Of a stretch of 64,000 nt of DNA, positions 15,783 to 24,447 are shown piece after piece. The stretch's first letter is position 1. The number at the start of each line of letters is the position of its first letter. Source of the stretch: Streptomyces sp. CA-210063 (lineage in GTDB: Bacteria; Actinomycetota; Actinomycetes; Streptomycetales; Streptomycetaceae); assembly GCF_024612015.1 (NCBI RefSeq), contig NZ_CP102512.1:62001-126000 (forward strand), given 5' to 3'. The position numbers and the translations under genes are program-made. The notes beneath the pieces were generated by a model that was not told the origin of the DNA, made no database searches, and saw only the letters and a list, made by a program, of their open reading frames with translations.

Positions 15783-16178
15783 TCAGTGCACGAGCCGTCC
15801 CATCAGGCGTTTGAGCTCGGCGGCCGGATCGGTGGTGAGTCCACCGTGCACGGGGCTGGTCTGGATCACGGTGCTGCGGGGTGCGGTGAGCCAGCCGAAG
15901 CGCGCCCCGCGCGTGCCGGCCCCGGCGGGACCGCCCTCGGGGCCGCCCGCGCACACCGCGCGGATGGTGTCCAGGGCCGCGGTGACCATGTCGATGTCGA
16001 TGTCGGGGTCGAGCGCGCGAAGCCGATCGGCGTCGATATGGACCGCGGCGCCGAGGAAGTCCGCACCGGGGCAGTAGAGCAGCGCCCCGACGTTGATCTG
16101 CTCGCTGCGGTCGACTCGCGGGACGGCACGCAGCAGGGCGTAGTCGAAGCTGAGGACGGACGGCGTGACGGTGGTCAT
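15783..16178 (-). CDS. DUF3037 protein
   Basis: This 131-residue protein has the DUF3037 pattern: FDYALLRAVPRVDRSEQINV, GALLYCPGADFLGA, and a C-terminal FGWLTAPRSTVIQTSPVHGG. The function of the family is unknown. DUF3037 genes are habitually paired with HipA-like kinase genes in actinobacteria, as here, where its ATG overlaps the kinase stop as ATGA. Its position inside the minus-strand arm, between a P450 and ccr, means it is co-transcribed with cluster genes. Confidence 0.8.
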   Translation of the reverse strand: MTTVTPSVLSFDYALLRAVPRVDRSEQINVGALLYCPGADFLGAAVHIDADRLRALDPDIDIDMVTAALDTIRAVCAGGPEGGPAGAGTRGARFGWLTAPRSTVIQTSPVHGGLTTDPAAELKRLMGRLVH

Positions 16179-16957
16179 GCGTCCTCCTCCGGCCACCACG
16201 CGCGGGCGCCGGCGCATCGGGTGAGCAGGTAGTCCACGTAGCGCTGCCGCAGGTCGGCCGGATTCGCGTCCTGGGGAACGGAGTTCATGCCCAGCAGGAA
16301 GCTGTCCGGGACCAGGGCGGTGATCTCGGTCAGCGCCTCGGCGGTCACCGTCTCGGCGAGCTCGGCGTCGAGTTTGGCCAGCACGGCCGGGTCGAGGGAG
16401 GCGACCAGGTCGGCGAGCACATGCTGGGACAGGTCGTACCGGCGCTCGGCCCAAGCGGCGACGGCCGGCCAGGAGTGCTGGAACAGCAGTGCGGCACCGT
16501 GGTCGATGGCCCAGAGCTGGCGGTGCCAGATGATCAGGTTGGGGTTGGACCAGGTGCGGTCGACGTTGGCGGTCAGCGCGTCCAGCCAGTAGATCCTGGC
16601 GGCCTCCTCGGCGGGCGGCTCCCACCCGACACCGTCGTAACCGACCGACCCGGGCAGGAAGTCCATGCCCAGGTTCTCGCCGGCGCTGGCCCGCAGCAGC
16701 TCCTGGATCTCCTGGTCGGGGTCGCGGCGCGCCATCTCCGGGTCGATGTCGACGGTGACGAGGTCGGGGACGCGGATGCCGAGTCGCCGGCCGAGCTCGC
16801 CGACGACGATCTCCGCGACCAGGGCCGCAGTGCCCTGGCCGGCGCCACGGAACTTCACGACGTAGACGCCGTCGTTGTCGGCTTCCACCAAGCCGGGCAG
16901 CGATCCGCCCTCACGCAGAGGGGTCAGGTACTGCGTTCCTAATACTGTTTGCAACAC
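16175..16957 (-). CDS. HipA-like kinase-fold protein with TTA codon
   Basis: The 260-residue protein resembles the short HipA-like family: DNDGVYVVKFRGAGQGTAAL (nucleotide-binding Lys), YWLDALTANVDRTWSNPNLI (catalytic-loop Asp/Asn) and LWAIDHGAALLF (metal-binding Asp). This is the kinase core without the N-terminal HipA toxin domain. Start GTG 16957 has AGGATGA upstream. The sixth codon is TTA, the rarest codon in streptomycetes and dependent on the bldA tRNA, so translation may be tied to development. It is coupled to the DUF3037 gene. Whether it serves the antibiotic pathway is unknown. Confidence 0.75.
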   Translation of the reverse strand: MLQTVLGTQYLTPLREGGSLPGLVEADNDGVYVVKFRGAGQGTAALVAEIVVGELGRRLGIRVPDLVTVDIDPEMARRDPDQEIQELLRASAGENLGMDFLPGSVGYDGVGWEPPAEEAARIYWLDALTANVDRTWSNPNLIIWHRQLWAIDHGAALLFQHSWPAVAAWAERRYDLSQHVLADLVASLDPAVLAKLDAELAETVTAEALTEITALVPDSFLLGMNSVPQDANPADLRQRYVDYLLTRCAGARAWWPEEDA

Positions 16958-16997
16958 AACTCATCCTGCTGGTCGTTGTCGGGCATGGAAACGGTGG

Positions 16998-18227
16998 TCA
17001 CACGAGCCGGACGGGCAGTCGTGTGACGGCTTTCAGGAAGCGCGGGCCGACGTCGTCGGGGTCGGCGGCCAGACGCACGTCGGGGAAGCGCGCGAACAGC
17101 TTGTTCAGCGCGATCTCGGTCTCCGCCGTGGCCAGCGACGCCCCGGGGCAGAAGTGGTCGCCGGCGGCGAAGCTGAGCTGCGGGTTGTCGGCGCGGGTGA
17201 CGTCGAGGACGCGCGGGTTGGTGAAGCGCTCCGGGTCGTTGTTTGCGGCGCCGACCACGAGCTGGATCTGGCCGTCCTTGGGGATGGTCACCCCGTCGAT
17301 CTCGATCGGCTCCGCGGCGAAGCGCGGCAAGGCCATCTTGATCGGGCCGGAGTAGCGCATCAGCTCGCGCACCGCCCGGACGGTGTTCTCCGGCTGCGTC
17401 CTGACCAGCTCCAGCTGGTCGGGGTGGGTCAGGAGGTTGAAGAAGCTGAGCGAGATCGAGTGCCGGACCGTGTCGAGGCCGGCCTGCACCAAAACCAGGA
17501 CCAGAGCGACGAGTTCGACCTCGTCGAGCTTCTCGGTCTCGTCGCTGACCTGGACCAGGTCGGAGATCAGGTCGTCGCCGGGCTGGGCGCGGCGCGCGCC
17601 TATCAGCCGGATGACCGTGTCGACCATGCCGTGCAGCGCGGGCGGCAGGATCTCCGGGTCGGGGCGGACGAAAGTGGTGAACGCCTCGGACCACTTCAGC
17701 CACTGGTCGCGGTACTCGTCGTCGACGCCGAGGAGTTCGCAGATGACCGTGGTGGAGATCGGGTGGGCGTACTCGGCGACGAGGTCCGTCTCGCCTTCGG
17801 GGTCCATCCGGTCGAGCAGCTGGTCCGCGAGCAACTCGATCCGGGGGCGCAGGGACTTGACCCGGCGCACCGAGAACGCCCGGTCGATCAGGGACCGCAC
17901 GCGCTGGTGGTCCTCCGGCACCATCGTCATGATCGTCGAGTCGAAGTACTTGAGCAGTTCCTCGGGCACGCCGCGGCGGCGCATGCTGTCGAGGTGGACG
18001 CCCTCCGGCGGGTGGTTGCTGACCCGGCGATCGGCGAACAGGCTGCGGACCGCCTCGTAACGGGTGACGACGTAGACGTCGTTGCCGTCGGAGAAGCGGC
18101 CCGGGCACACCGGTCGGGGCGCTCCTGTCCAGCGTTCCCCCGCCTCGCGGTCGGTCACGAAATTGACGTCGGACAGGTCGAACTCGACGTCCGTCCAATC
18201 GAATGTTCCGGTCACCAACATCCCCAT
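16998..18227 (-). CDS. Cytochrome P450 (KirOI-like candidate)
   Basis: The 409-residue soluble P450 has all core motifs. AGLDTVRHS lies in the I-helix (acid-alcohol pair), ELMRYS is the ExxR of the K-helix, and FAAGDHFCPGASLA is the heme loop with the thiolate Cys. Soluble bacterial P450s take electrons from ferredoxin; none is encoded nearby. In kirromycin two P450s hydroxylate the backbone and the pyridone, and which of the two P450s here does which cannot be told from sequence. This copy is grouped with ccr and the dioxygenase, which favours a role in backbone hydroxylation (KirOI type). It is divergent from tetR across a short operator-bearing gap. Confidence 0.88.
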   Translation of the reverse strand: MGMLVTGTFDWTDVEFDLSDVNFVTDREAGERWTGAPRPVCPGRFSDGNDVYVVTRYEAVRSLFADRRVSNHPPEGVHLDSMRRRGVPEELLKYFDSTIMTMVPEDHQRVRSLIDRAFSVRRVKSLRPRIELLADQLLDRMDPEGETDLVAEYAHPISTTVICELLGVDDEYRDQWLKWSEAFTTFVRPDPEILPPALHGMVDTVIRLIGARRAQPGDDLISDLVQVSDETEKLDEVELVALVLVLVQAGLDTVRHSISLSFFNLLTHPDQLELVRTQPENTVRAVRELMRYSGPIKMALPRFAAEPIEIDGVTIPKDGQIQLVVGAANNDPERFTNPRVLDVTRADNPQLSFAAGDHFCPGASLATAETEIALNKLFARFPDVRLAADPDDVGPRFLKAVTRLPVRLV

Positions 18228-18307
18228 TCGCTAGCTTCACAACGCTGATCCGGGTCTTGACGGGGGCCGCCGGCGAGCGGCGGGGCACACCCCGGGTTGA
18301 ACCATGC

Positions 18308-18351
18308 GATATTCAGATGCAGGACTGTATCAGAATGCGATACTGTATCCG
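18308..18351. promoter_or_regulatory. TetR-type operator in divergent promoter region
   Basis: ACTGTATC occurs at 18324-18331 and 18342-18349. The second copy is part of the perfect palindrome GATACTGTATC (18339-18349), and a further GATA lies at 18308. The array sits between the divergently transcribed P450 and tetR genes, just before the tetR ribosome site at 18361. It is the natural target of the adjacent TetR protein. Confidence 0.6.
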
Positions 18352-18373
18352 AGTTCTCGGAAGGAGGCCGATC

Positions 18374-19042
18374 ATCAGCAAACGACTCACCCGGCAAGAG
18401 AGCCGGGAAATCACGCGCCAGGAGCTGCTGCAGGCAGCTGCCGACCTGTTCGCCGAATGCGGCGTCAACGGCACCTCGGTCGAACAGATCGTGGAACGCG
18501 CCGGGTACACCCGGGGCGCCTTCTACGGCAACTTCGACGGCAAGCAACAGCTGATCCTGGCCCTCCTGGAGCAGCGCACCGAGCGGGAACTGGCCGAGGT
18601 CCAGGCACTCAGCGCCAACGCCGACTCGTTCGAGGAGACGATCGAGCACCTGCGCAACTGGCACCGCGAGCGGGACAAGAACTTCGCGAGCTGGCTGGCC
18701 CTGCGCACCGAGCTGTGGCTCTACGGCATGCGCGATCCGGCAGTGCTGTCCGTGCTGGCCGACCGCGAGCGCCGTTCCCGCGAGGCGATGGCCCAGGCCC
18801 TCACGCAGGGTTTCGCCGCCCGCTCGGTCACCCCGCCCGCGCCGGTGGAGCTGCTTGCCCTGATCGTGCACGCCTTGGACGACGGGCTCTCCATCCAGCG
18901 CGTGCTCTCGGCCGGCGAGAGCCCGGCCGGGGGCGTCATGGACGTGGTGGATCTGCTGATGCGGTCGTGGACCGCGCTGGCCCGCGCCGGGACCACCGAA
19001 CCCACCGGTCCGCCCGCCCCGGAGAGCGGCACCACCCCCTGA
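18374..19042 (+). CDS. TetR-family regulator with apparent ATC start
   Basis: About 222 residues. The N-terminal TetR HTH is clear: ITRQELLQAAADLFAECGVN, GTSVEQIVERAGYTRGAFYG, NFDGKQQLILALL. The C-terminal ligand domain is divergent. The frame is open upstream to 18203 with ATGs at 18317 and 18335, but these lie inside the operator palindromes and have no ribosome site. AAGGAGG (18361-18367) points to codon 18374, which is ATC, followed by the conserved SKRLTRQES. Initiation at ATC or decay of a former ATG is therefore likely. As first gene of the exporter operon it probably represses that operon and the divergent P450 arm, with pathway product as inducer. Confidence 0.8.
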   Translation: MSKRLTRQESREITRQELLQAAADLFAECGVNGTSVEQIVERAGYTRGAFYGNFDGKQQLILALLEQRTERELAEVQALSANADSFEETIEHLRNWHRERDKNFASWLALRTELWLYGMRDPAVLSVLADRERRSREAMAQALTQGFAARSVTPPAPVELLALIVHALDDGLSIQRVLSAGESPAGGVMDVVDLLMRSWTALARAGTTEPTGPPAPESGTTP

Positions 19043-19099
19043 GCCGTCGGCCGGTCCCTTCTCCCGGCCACGCCATACCGAAGAACTGGAGTACCCCCC

Positions 19100-20764
19100 A
19101 TGAGCGAGGAAGCGAAGTCGACGACGGCGGAGGCGGCTCTCGGACCGCCCGTCGCCGCCGACGGTCCGGACCCCAAGCGCTGGCTGGCGCTGATCGTCCT
19201 GCTTGCCGCGACTTTCATGGACCTGCTCGACGTCAACATCGTCACCGTGGCGATCCCGAGCATCCAGGAGGACATCGGCGCCTCCTCGGCCGCCGTCCAG
19301 GCGCTGAACGTCGGTTACACCCTGTCCTTCGCGGTCACCCTGATCACCGGCGGCCGTCTCGGTGACATCTTCGGCCGCAAGCGAGCCTTCCTGTTCGGCG
19401 TCGCCGGCTTCGTCGTGGCCTCGGCCCTGTGCGCCTTCGCACCCAGCGCCGAAGTCCTGGTGGTCTCCCGGGTCCTGCAGGGCATCGCCGCCGCGATCAT
19501 GGTGCCGCAGGTCCTGGCGATCATCTATGTGACCTTCCCGGCGGAGGAGATCGGCCGGGTCGTCGGCCTGTACGCCAGCATGATCGGCCTGGCCATCGTC
19601 GCCGGACCGTTGCTGGGCGGCGTGCTGATCTCCTGGGATCCTGGCGGCCTGGGATGGCGGACCGTCTTCTTGGTCAACCTGCCGTTCGGCGTGGCCGCCC
19701 TGATCGCCGGCGCGATGTGGATGCGCGAGTCGAAGTCGCCCCGCGCCACCCGGCTGGACCCGGTCGGCATGGTGCTGGTGACCACCGGCCTGCTGTTGCT
19801 GCTGCTGCCCCTGCTGCGCGGTCGCGAACTCGGCTGGCCGGCCTGGAGCATCGCCTCGCTCATCGCCTCCGTGCCGGTCCTCGTGGCGTTCGTGTACTAC
19901 GAGCGGTACAAGACCGCCAAGGACGGATCGCCACTGGTCGTCCTCTCCCTGTTCAAGATCCGGACCTTCGGTGCCGGGGTCGGCGCCCAGCTGCTGTTCA
20001 GCTGCATCCCGGCCGGCTTCTTCCTCAGCTGGACGCTCTATCTGCAGGGCGGTCTCGGCTGGTCGGCGCTGCACACCGGTCTCACCGCGATCCCGTTCTC
20101 GCTGGGCGTCCCGATCGCCGGCAACTTCGCCGTCCGCAAGCTGTTCCCCCGCTATGGACGCAACTGCCTGTTCGCCGGGGCGCTGCTGATGATGGCCGGG
20201 CTCCTGCTGTACGCGTGGATCGCCCACCTGGCCGGGGCCGGGATCACCTCCTGGCACGCCGTCGTCCCGATGCTGCTGCTCGGCTCCGGCATGGGCATGC
20301 TGCTGGCCCCGCTGACCGGCATGACCATCAACGATGTCGAGCCGCGGGAGGCCGGCGCGGCGTCCGGCCTGATCAACGCGGCCGGTCAGCTCGGCGCCGC
20401 CCTCGGCGTGGCCGTCATCGGTGCGATCTTCTTCTCCGGCCTCGCCTCCCATGCGGGCACGCAAGCCGACCGGGTGCTGGCGAGCGTCCCGGCCGTCGCC
20501 TCGCAGCAGGACGCAATCCGCGCCTGCGCCGTCGACGCCCACAGCCAGGCCGACCTCACCGCCGTGCCCGAGACCTGCCGCGCCCTCGGCGCCGATGACC
20601 CCGCCCAGCAGACCGCGATCGGAAACGCCCTGACCGACATCAACTCCGGGACGTTCATCGCCACCTTCAGCGAAGCGCTCTACTGGGCGTCCGCAGGCCT
20701 GGCCGCGGTGATCTGCCTGCTGTTCCTGCTGCCGCGGCAACCGCGGCGGCTGGGCGCGTCTTGA
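19100..20764 (+). CDS. MFS drug exporter, EmrB/QacA (DHA2) family (KirT-like)
   Basis: The 554-residue integral membrane protein has the 14-helix DHA2 layout. LLDVNIVTVAIPSIQEDIG is the TM1 motif (D1), GGRLGDIFGRKRAFLFG is motif A between TM2 and TM3, and VVGLYASMIGLAIVAGPLLG is the TM5 antiporter motif C region. A long extracellular loop near residues 445-495 carries two Cys. The family exports drugs by proton antiport. As second gene after tetR, and opposite the cluster's other arms, it is the likely antibiotic exporter and self-resistance pump. Confidence 0.88.
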   Translation: MSEEAKSTTAEAALGPPVAADGPDPKRWLALIVLLAATFMDLLDVNIVTVAIPSIQEDIGASSAAVQALNVGYTLSFAVTLITGGRLGDIFGRKRAFLFGVAGFVVASALCAFAPSAEVLVVSRVLQGIAAAIMVPQVLAIIYVTFPAEEIGRVVGLYASMIGLAIVAGPLLGGVLISWDPGGLGWRTVFLVNLPFGVAALIAGAMWMRESKSPRATRLDPVGMVLVTTGLLLLLLPLLRGRELGWPAWSIASLIASVPVLVAFVYYERYKTAKDGSPLVVLSLFKIRTFGAGVGAQLLFSCIPAGFFLSWTLYLQGGLGWSALHTGLTAIPFSLGVPIAGNFAVRKLFPRYGRNCLFAGALLMMAGLLLYAWIAHLAGAGITSWHAVVPMLLLGSGMGMLLAPLTGMTINDVEPREAGAASGLINAAGQLGAALGVAVIGAIFFSGLASHAGTQADRVLASVPAVASQQDAIRACAVDAHSQADLTAVPETCRALGADDPAQQTAIGNALTDINSGTFIATFSEALYWASAGLAAVICLLFLLPRQPRRLGAS

Positions 20765-20800
20765 CCGTCCCCGTTCCCCCGACCCCGGAGGTGCACCACC

Positions 20801-21133
20801 ATGCCCCGCAAGAACTACCAGATCATCGTCTACGGCAAATTCGCGCCGCTCGACGACGAGCAGCGCGCCAAGCTGCTGGCCGTGGCCGACAAGCACGATC
20901 TGTTCCAGTCGAAGTTCACCGAGGAGGGCACCGTCACCTATGAGCGGACCCTGCTCACCTTCACCTTCCGCTGTGTCGTGAAGGCCGACGCCGAGGACAA
21001 GATCGACGAGGTCATCGCCGGGGCCGAGGAACTGGCCACGGCCGCCGTCCGGGACCTCGGCGCCGATGTGCGCGATCTGCGGTCCGTCTGCACCGACCTG
21101 GAAAACATCAAGATCAAGCGGCGGGGACGATGA
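20801..21133 (+). CDS. DUF6204-family protein
   Basis: The 110-residue protein (NYQIIVYGKFAPLDDEQRAK, FTEEGTVTYERTLLTFTFRC) matches the pattern of DUF6204, a small alpha/beta family of unknown function common in actinobacteria. Such genes are often found near MFS exporters and TetR regulators. Its stop overlaps the next start as ATGA, so the two are translationally coupled. Confidence 0.65.
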   Translation: MPRKNYQIIVYGKFAPLDDEQRAKLLAVADKHDLFQSKFTEEGTVTYERTLLTFTFRCVVKADAEDKIDEVIAGAEELATAAVRDLGADVRDLRSVCTDLENIKIKRRGR

Positions 21134-21687
21134 CGCCCGAGACATTCACCGTTCTCCTTTCCGACTCCGCTCTGCGGCGGGTTTTCTCGGCCATAGCCCT
21201 GGGCTCGTCGACGTCCGCGGAGATTCTCGCCGCGACCGGGCTCGCCGCCCCGGAGGCCGCCCCGGCGATCGGCCGACTGCTGCGCGAAGGCCTGGTCGTC
21301 GCCCAGGGCCGGGGTCGGCTGGCCGTCGACGAGGCCGCCCTGGACGCCGCGGCCGAGATCGCCGGACGCCGTCAGCGGGAGCAGGCGGAGGCCGAACAGC
21401 CCGATCCCGGGCTGCGCGGCTACGTCCGTGGCACTGTGCTGGTCCGGTTGCCGGAGGACGACGACGAGACCCGGCGGGCCGTGCTGCACCATGTGGCGGC
21501 GACGACCTTCGAGGCCGACCGGGAGTACGACGAACGCACCGTGACCGATCTGCTGCGGCCGTGGTGCGAGCGCACCACCGTGGACCCGGTCTCGCTGCGG
21601 CGGTTCCTGGTCGACGACGGCTTCCTGCACCGCGCGTCGGGCGCCTACCGGCTCGTTTCCCTCGTCGGGCCCCGGCAGTCATCCTGA
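21130..21687 (+). CDS. Winged-HTH / DUF2087 protein
   Basis: The 185-residue protein has an N-terminal ArsR-like helix-turn-helix (SSTSAEILAATGLAAPEAAP, about residues 27-47) and a C-terminal DUF2087 domain (YDERTVTDLLRPWCERTTVD, then LRRFLVDDGFLHRASGAYR). Proteins of this build are putative DNA-binding regulators. It closes the tetR-exporter operon, and its 3' end overlaps tail-to-tail by 9 bp with the discrete acyltransferase gene. Confidence 0.72.
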   Translation: MTPETFTVLLSDSALRRVFSAIALGSSTSAEILAATGLAAPEAAPAIGRLLREGLVVAQGRGRLAVDEAALDAAAEIAGRRQREQAEAEQPDPGLRGYVRGTVLVRLPEDDDETRRAVLHHVAATTFEADREYDERTVTDLLRPWCERTTVDPVSLRRFLVDDGFLHRASGAYRLVSLVGPRQSS

Positions 21688-23016
21688 GCCCGCCGCAACC
21701 GGCGAGGGCCGCGGGCACCGGACGGCCTCCAGGACGGCGGCCTGGTAGGGCGTGAGCACCGGCGCCGGCGGGGCGGACATCGGCCAGTGCGTGTCGCGGC
21801 CGTACGTGAAGAGCGTGCCGAGCGACGACAGCATGGCCCGGCGTTCGGTCCGCCGGCGGCCGGAGGGCAGCACCTCCCCCGGCCGTCCGGCGCTCTCCAG
21901 CGTCTGCCGCAGGCTGCTGAGCAGCACCGGATGGGTGCTGACCTCGACGAAGATCTCATGACCGTCCTCGGCCAGCCGGCCGGTGGCGGCGGCGAACCGG
22001 ACCGGCTCCCGCAGGTTGCGCATCCAGTACGTCGGCCCGAGCTCGGTGCCGGGCACCGGCGCCGCGGTCACGGTCGAGTAGAACGGCACCCGTGACGGCA
22101 CCGGGCTCAGCGAGGCAAGCGCCGTGGCCAGGTCGTCGCGGAGTTCATCGACGTAGTGGCTGTGCGAGGCGACCGTGCCCCGCACCATCCGGCAGTAGAC
22201 GCCGCGCCGGTCGAGGTCCTCGACCACAGCGGTCAGCGTGTCGGTGTCCCCGGCCAGCACGGTCGAGCGGGGACTGTTCTCCCCGGCGACGCAGATACGG
22301 CCTCCGCTGGAGGCGGCCAGGGCGTGCGCGGCCTCGGGTGACAGCTCGGTGGTGGCCAGCGCACCCCGGCCGGCGATCCGCCGCAGCAGAGCGCTGCGGC
22401 GGCATGCGATCAGCAGGGCGTCGTCGAAGGTGAGCGCTCCGGCCGCGTACCCGGCGGAGATCTCACCCATGCTGTGCCCGGTCACCGCGTCCGGCTCCAC
22501 GTGCCAACTGCGCCACAGGGCCACGAGGGCGATCTGCAACGACACCATCGTCGGCTGCAGCACGTCGATCTCACCGAGCCGCGACACCGCCGGGCCGGCC
22601 CGCAGCTGCTGGATCACCGAGAAGCCGGCCAGCTCACGTACCCGCTCGTCGCAGCGCCGCAGCGCCGCGCGGAATACCGGCTCGGTGGCCAGCAGCTCCA
22701 GGCCCATGCCGTCCCACTGAGCGCCCTGACCTGCGAAGACGAACACCAGTCCCGGCCGGCGGGACGGCGACGGAGCCGACGCCCGGTCGGCCCACCCCTG
22801 CACCAGCTTGTCCAGGCCCTCGGCGAGGTCGTCGTACGACTCGGCGGCGACAGCGGCCCGGTGTGCCAGGCCGGTCGTCCCGGCTGCCGCGTCGTGGCAG
22901 TACCGGGCCAGCGAGGGCAGATCCCGGCCGGCGCGGATCCGGCCGGCGTGCCCGCGGATCGCGGCGAGCAGGCCGTCCTCGGTCTCGGCGGCGACGGCGA
23001 ACAGCCGTACGGTCAC
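21679..23016 (-). CDS. kirCII: Discrete trans-acting acyltransferase (KirCII-like)
   Basis: The 445-residue AT contains FVFAGQGAQWDGMGL, the nucleophile motif TGHSMGEISAGYAAG (Ser), LIACRRSALLRR (substrate-carboxylate Arg) and GTVASHSHYVDEL (catalytic His, specificity motif VASH). Malonyl ATs usually show HAFH here; VASH points to a branched extender such as methyl- or ethylmalonyl-CoA. Together with ccr in this cluster, ethylmalonyl transfer to one ACP of the trans-AT line is the best reading, as for KirCII in kirromycin. That ACP would lie upstream of this window. GTG 23016 has a purine-rich site within the preceding 10 bp. It is the last gene of the minus-strand biosynthetic arm. Confidence 0.85.
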   Translation of the reverse strand: MTVRLFAVAAETEDGLLAAIRGHAGRIRAGRDLPSLARYCHDAAAGTTGLAHRAAVAAESYDDLAEGLDKLVQGWADRASAPSPSRRPGLVFVFAGQGAQWDGMGLELLATEPVFRAALRRCDERVRELAGFSVIQQLRAGPAVSRLGEIDVLQPTMVSLQIALVALWRSWHVEPDAVTGHSMGEISAGYAAGALTFDDALLIACRRSALLRRIAGRGALATTELSPEAAHALAASSGGRICVAGENSPRSTVLAGDTDTLTAVVEDLDRRGVYCRMVRGTVASHSHYVDELRDDLATALASLSPVPSRVPFYSTVTAAPVPGTELGPTYWMRNLREPVRFAAATGRLAEDGHEIFVEVSTHPVLLSSLRQTLESAGRPGEVLPSGRRRTERRAMLSSLGTLFTYGRDTHWPMSAPPAPVLTPYQAAVLEAVRCPRPSPVAAGSG

Positions 23017-23025
23017 TTCTCCCCC

Positions 23026-23982
23026 TCACACTCGGACGGCGACCTGGTGCCGGTAGCTCTCCATCGGCAGGCCGCTCATCCACGGCACGAGGCCCAGTCG
23101 GCTGAGCACCTTGATCGAGGCGGGCGGCTGGTAGTCGGCGAACATGCCACCGAACATCAGGATCTGACTGTGCGTGGCGATCGTGCGCACCAGCGGGTTC
23201 ATCCGCTGCCGGTCCAGCGTGCGGCGGAAGCGGCTGCCCGGGGCCATCCGGCGGCGCACTGCGGCGCGGACCTCACCGGAGACGTCGTGATCGGTGATCC
23301 ACTTCAGCTGGGGCATCTCCTCGGTGATCCCGCGCATCGTCCGCAGCCGCTGACGGGTGAACACATCGATGTGGGACAGCGTCCCGCCCGGACGCAGCAC
23401 CCGCGCGGCCTCGTGCAGAAAGCGGCCCAGATCGGGATACGTGTGCGAGCTCTCGATGTTGATCAGCACATCCACCGAGGAGTCTTCGAACGGCAGTTTC
23501 TCGGCGTCGCCGTGCACGAAGCGCAGGCTCTCGCCCCGGGCCAGAGTGGCCTCGGCCCGGGCGATCGCCTTCGGCGACAGGTCCAGGCCGGTCATCCGGG
23601 CGCCGGGAACGAGCCGGGACAGGAAGTTGAGCCCCTCGCCCGTCCCGCAGCCCACCTCGAGGACCGCCCGGCCGGCGCACCCGTCCAGACCGTCGGGAAG
23701 ATCGCGCAGGGCCAGGTAGTAGAGCTGCTCGCTGAAACCGTCGGTGCCGAACTCGGTGAACCCGGGCAGCCGGGCCTCGATCTCGGCTGCCAGGTCAGGG
23801 TCGTACATCCCCCAGTTCCACAGTTCGCCGCGGCCGGACAGGGTGGCCGCCATGTCGTAGATGGAGGAACTGGCCGACTTCATCCCGGCGGCCTTCACCC
23901 CCGAGCTGGGTGCTCTGGACTCGTCGAGGTTGATGTCCGCCAGACCGGCGGTGAAGGCGGTCATCACATCGGGTTGGCTCAT
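23026..23982 (-). CDS. kirM: SAM-dependent methyltransferase (KirM-like)
   Basis: The 318-residue class-I methyltransferase has motif I AVLEVGCGTGEGLNFLSRL (about residues 107-126), then MTGLDLSPKAIARAEA (acidic end of strand 2), HGDAEKLPFED and LRPGGTLSHIDV. The family includes phthiotriol-type O-methyltransferases, and kirromycin-type antibiotics carry one backbone methoxy group. O-methylation of the PKS product is therefore the likely job. ATG 23982 is preceded by GGAG. It lies between panD and the discrete AT, with short gaps. Confidence 0.82.
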   Translation of the reverse strand: MSQPDVMTAFTAGLADINLDESRAPSSGVKAAGMKSASSSIYDMAATLSGRGELWNWGMYDPDLAAEIEARLPGFTEFGTDGFSEQLYYLALRDLPDGLDGCAGRAVLEVGCGTGEGLNFLSRLVPGARMTGLDLSPKAIARAEATLARGESLRFVHGDAEKLPFEDSSVDVLINIESSHTYPDLGRFLHEAARVLRPGGTLSHIDVFTRQRLRTMRGITEEMPQLKWITDHDVSGEVRAAVRRRMAPGSRFRRTLDRQRMNPLVRTIATHSQILMFGGMFADYQPPASIKVLSRLGLVPWMSGLPMESYRHQVAVRV

Positions 23983-24013
23983 TGTGGTCTCCGAGTTCGC
24001 CGGATCGGTGCGG

Positions 24014-24433
24014 TCACGCGTTGACGGTGTCGCCGCGCATCAGGTCGTCGGCGCCGTCGGGTGCCTCGGCCGGGTCGGAACCGACGTTCTGCGGTCGGTT
24101 GCCGCCGTCGACGAAGACCACACTCGGCCGGTACGAGCGAGCCTGTTCCTCGGTCATCGCCGCATACGAGATGATGATCACCAGGTCGCCGGGGCTGATC
24201 AGCCGGGCCGCCGCGCCGTTGATGCCGACCACGCCGCTGCCGGCCGGCCCCTCGATGACGTAGGTGCTGAGCCGGGCGCCGTTGTCGATGTCGACGACGT
24301 CGACCTTCTCTCCGGGCAGCAGGTTCGCGGCGGTCATCAGCGTCGAGTCGAGCGTGAGCGAGCCGACGTAGTGCAGGTCCGCCTGCGTCACCGTGGCACG
24401 GTGAATCTTCGACTTGAGCATCTCTCGGTACAC
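24014..24433 (-). CDS. kirD: Aspartate 1-decarboxylase, pyruvoyl type (KirD/PanD)
   Basis: The 139-residue PanD proenzyme makes beta-alanine from L-aspartate. The sequence [20 protein letters not shown] runs to the self-processing site. With start GTG 24433 the Gly-Ser bond of YVGSLTLDS falls at residues 24/25, the canonical cleavage position that creates the pyruvoyl cofactor. [19 protein letters not shown] and GINGAAARL form the active-site barrel. GGAG at the right distance supports this GTG; an ATG at 24454 overlaps the P450 stop. In this cluster beta-alanine is needed by the NRPS for the pyridone ring. A housekeeping panD for pantothenate would be elsewhere. Confidence 0.92.
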   Translation of the reverse strand: MYREMLKSKIHRATVTQADLHYVGSLTLDSTLMTAANLLPGEKVDVVDIDNGARLSTYVIEGPAGSGVVGINGAAARLISPGDLVIIISYAAMTEEQARSYRPSVVFVDGGNRPQNVGSDPAEAPDGADDLMRGDTVNA

Positions 24434-24447
24434 CGGGTGGTCTCCGT

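Noticed and set aside
18212..21145. 977-codon minus-strand frame across the tetR/MFS region
   Set aside because: Low-complexity composition without motifs, while the plus strand encodes clear TetR, MFS, DUF6204 and DUF2087 proteins with ribosome sites and ATGA coupling.
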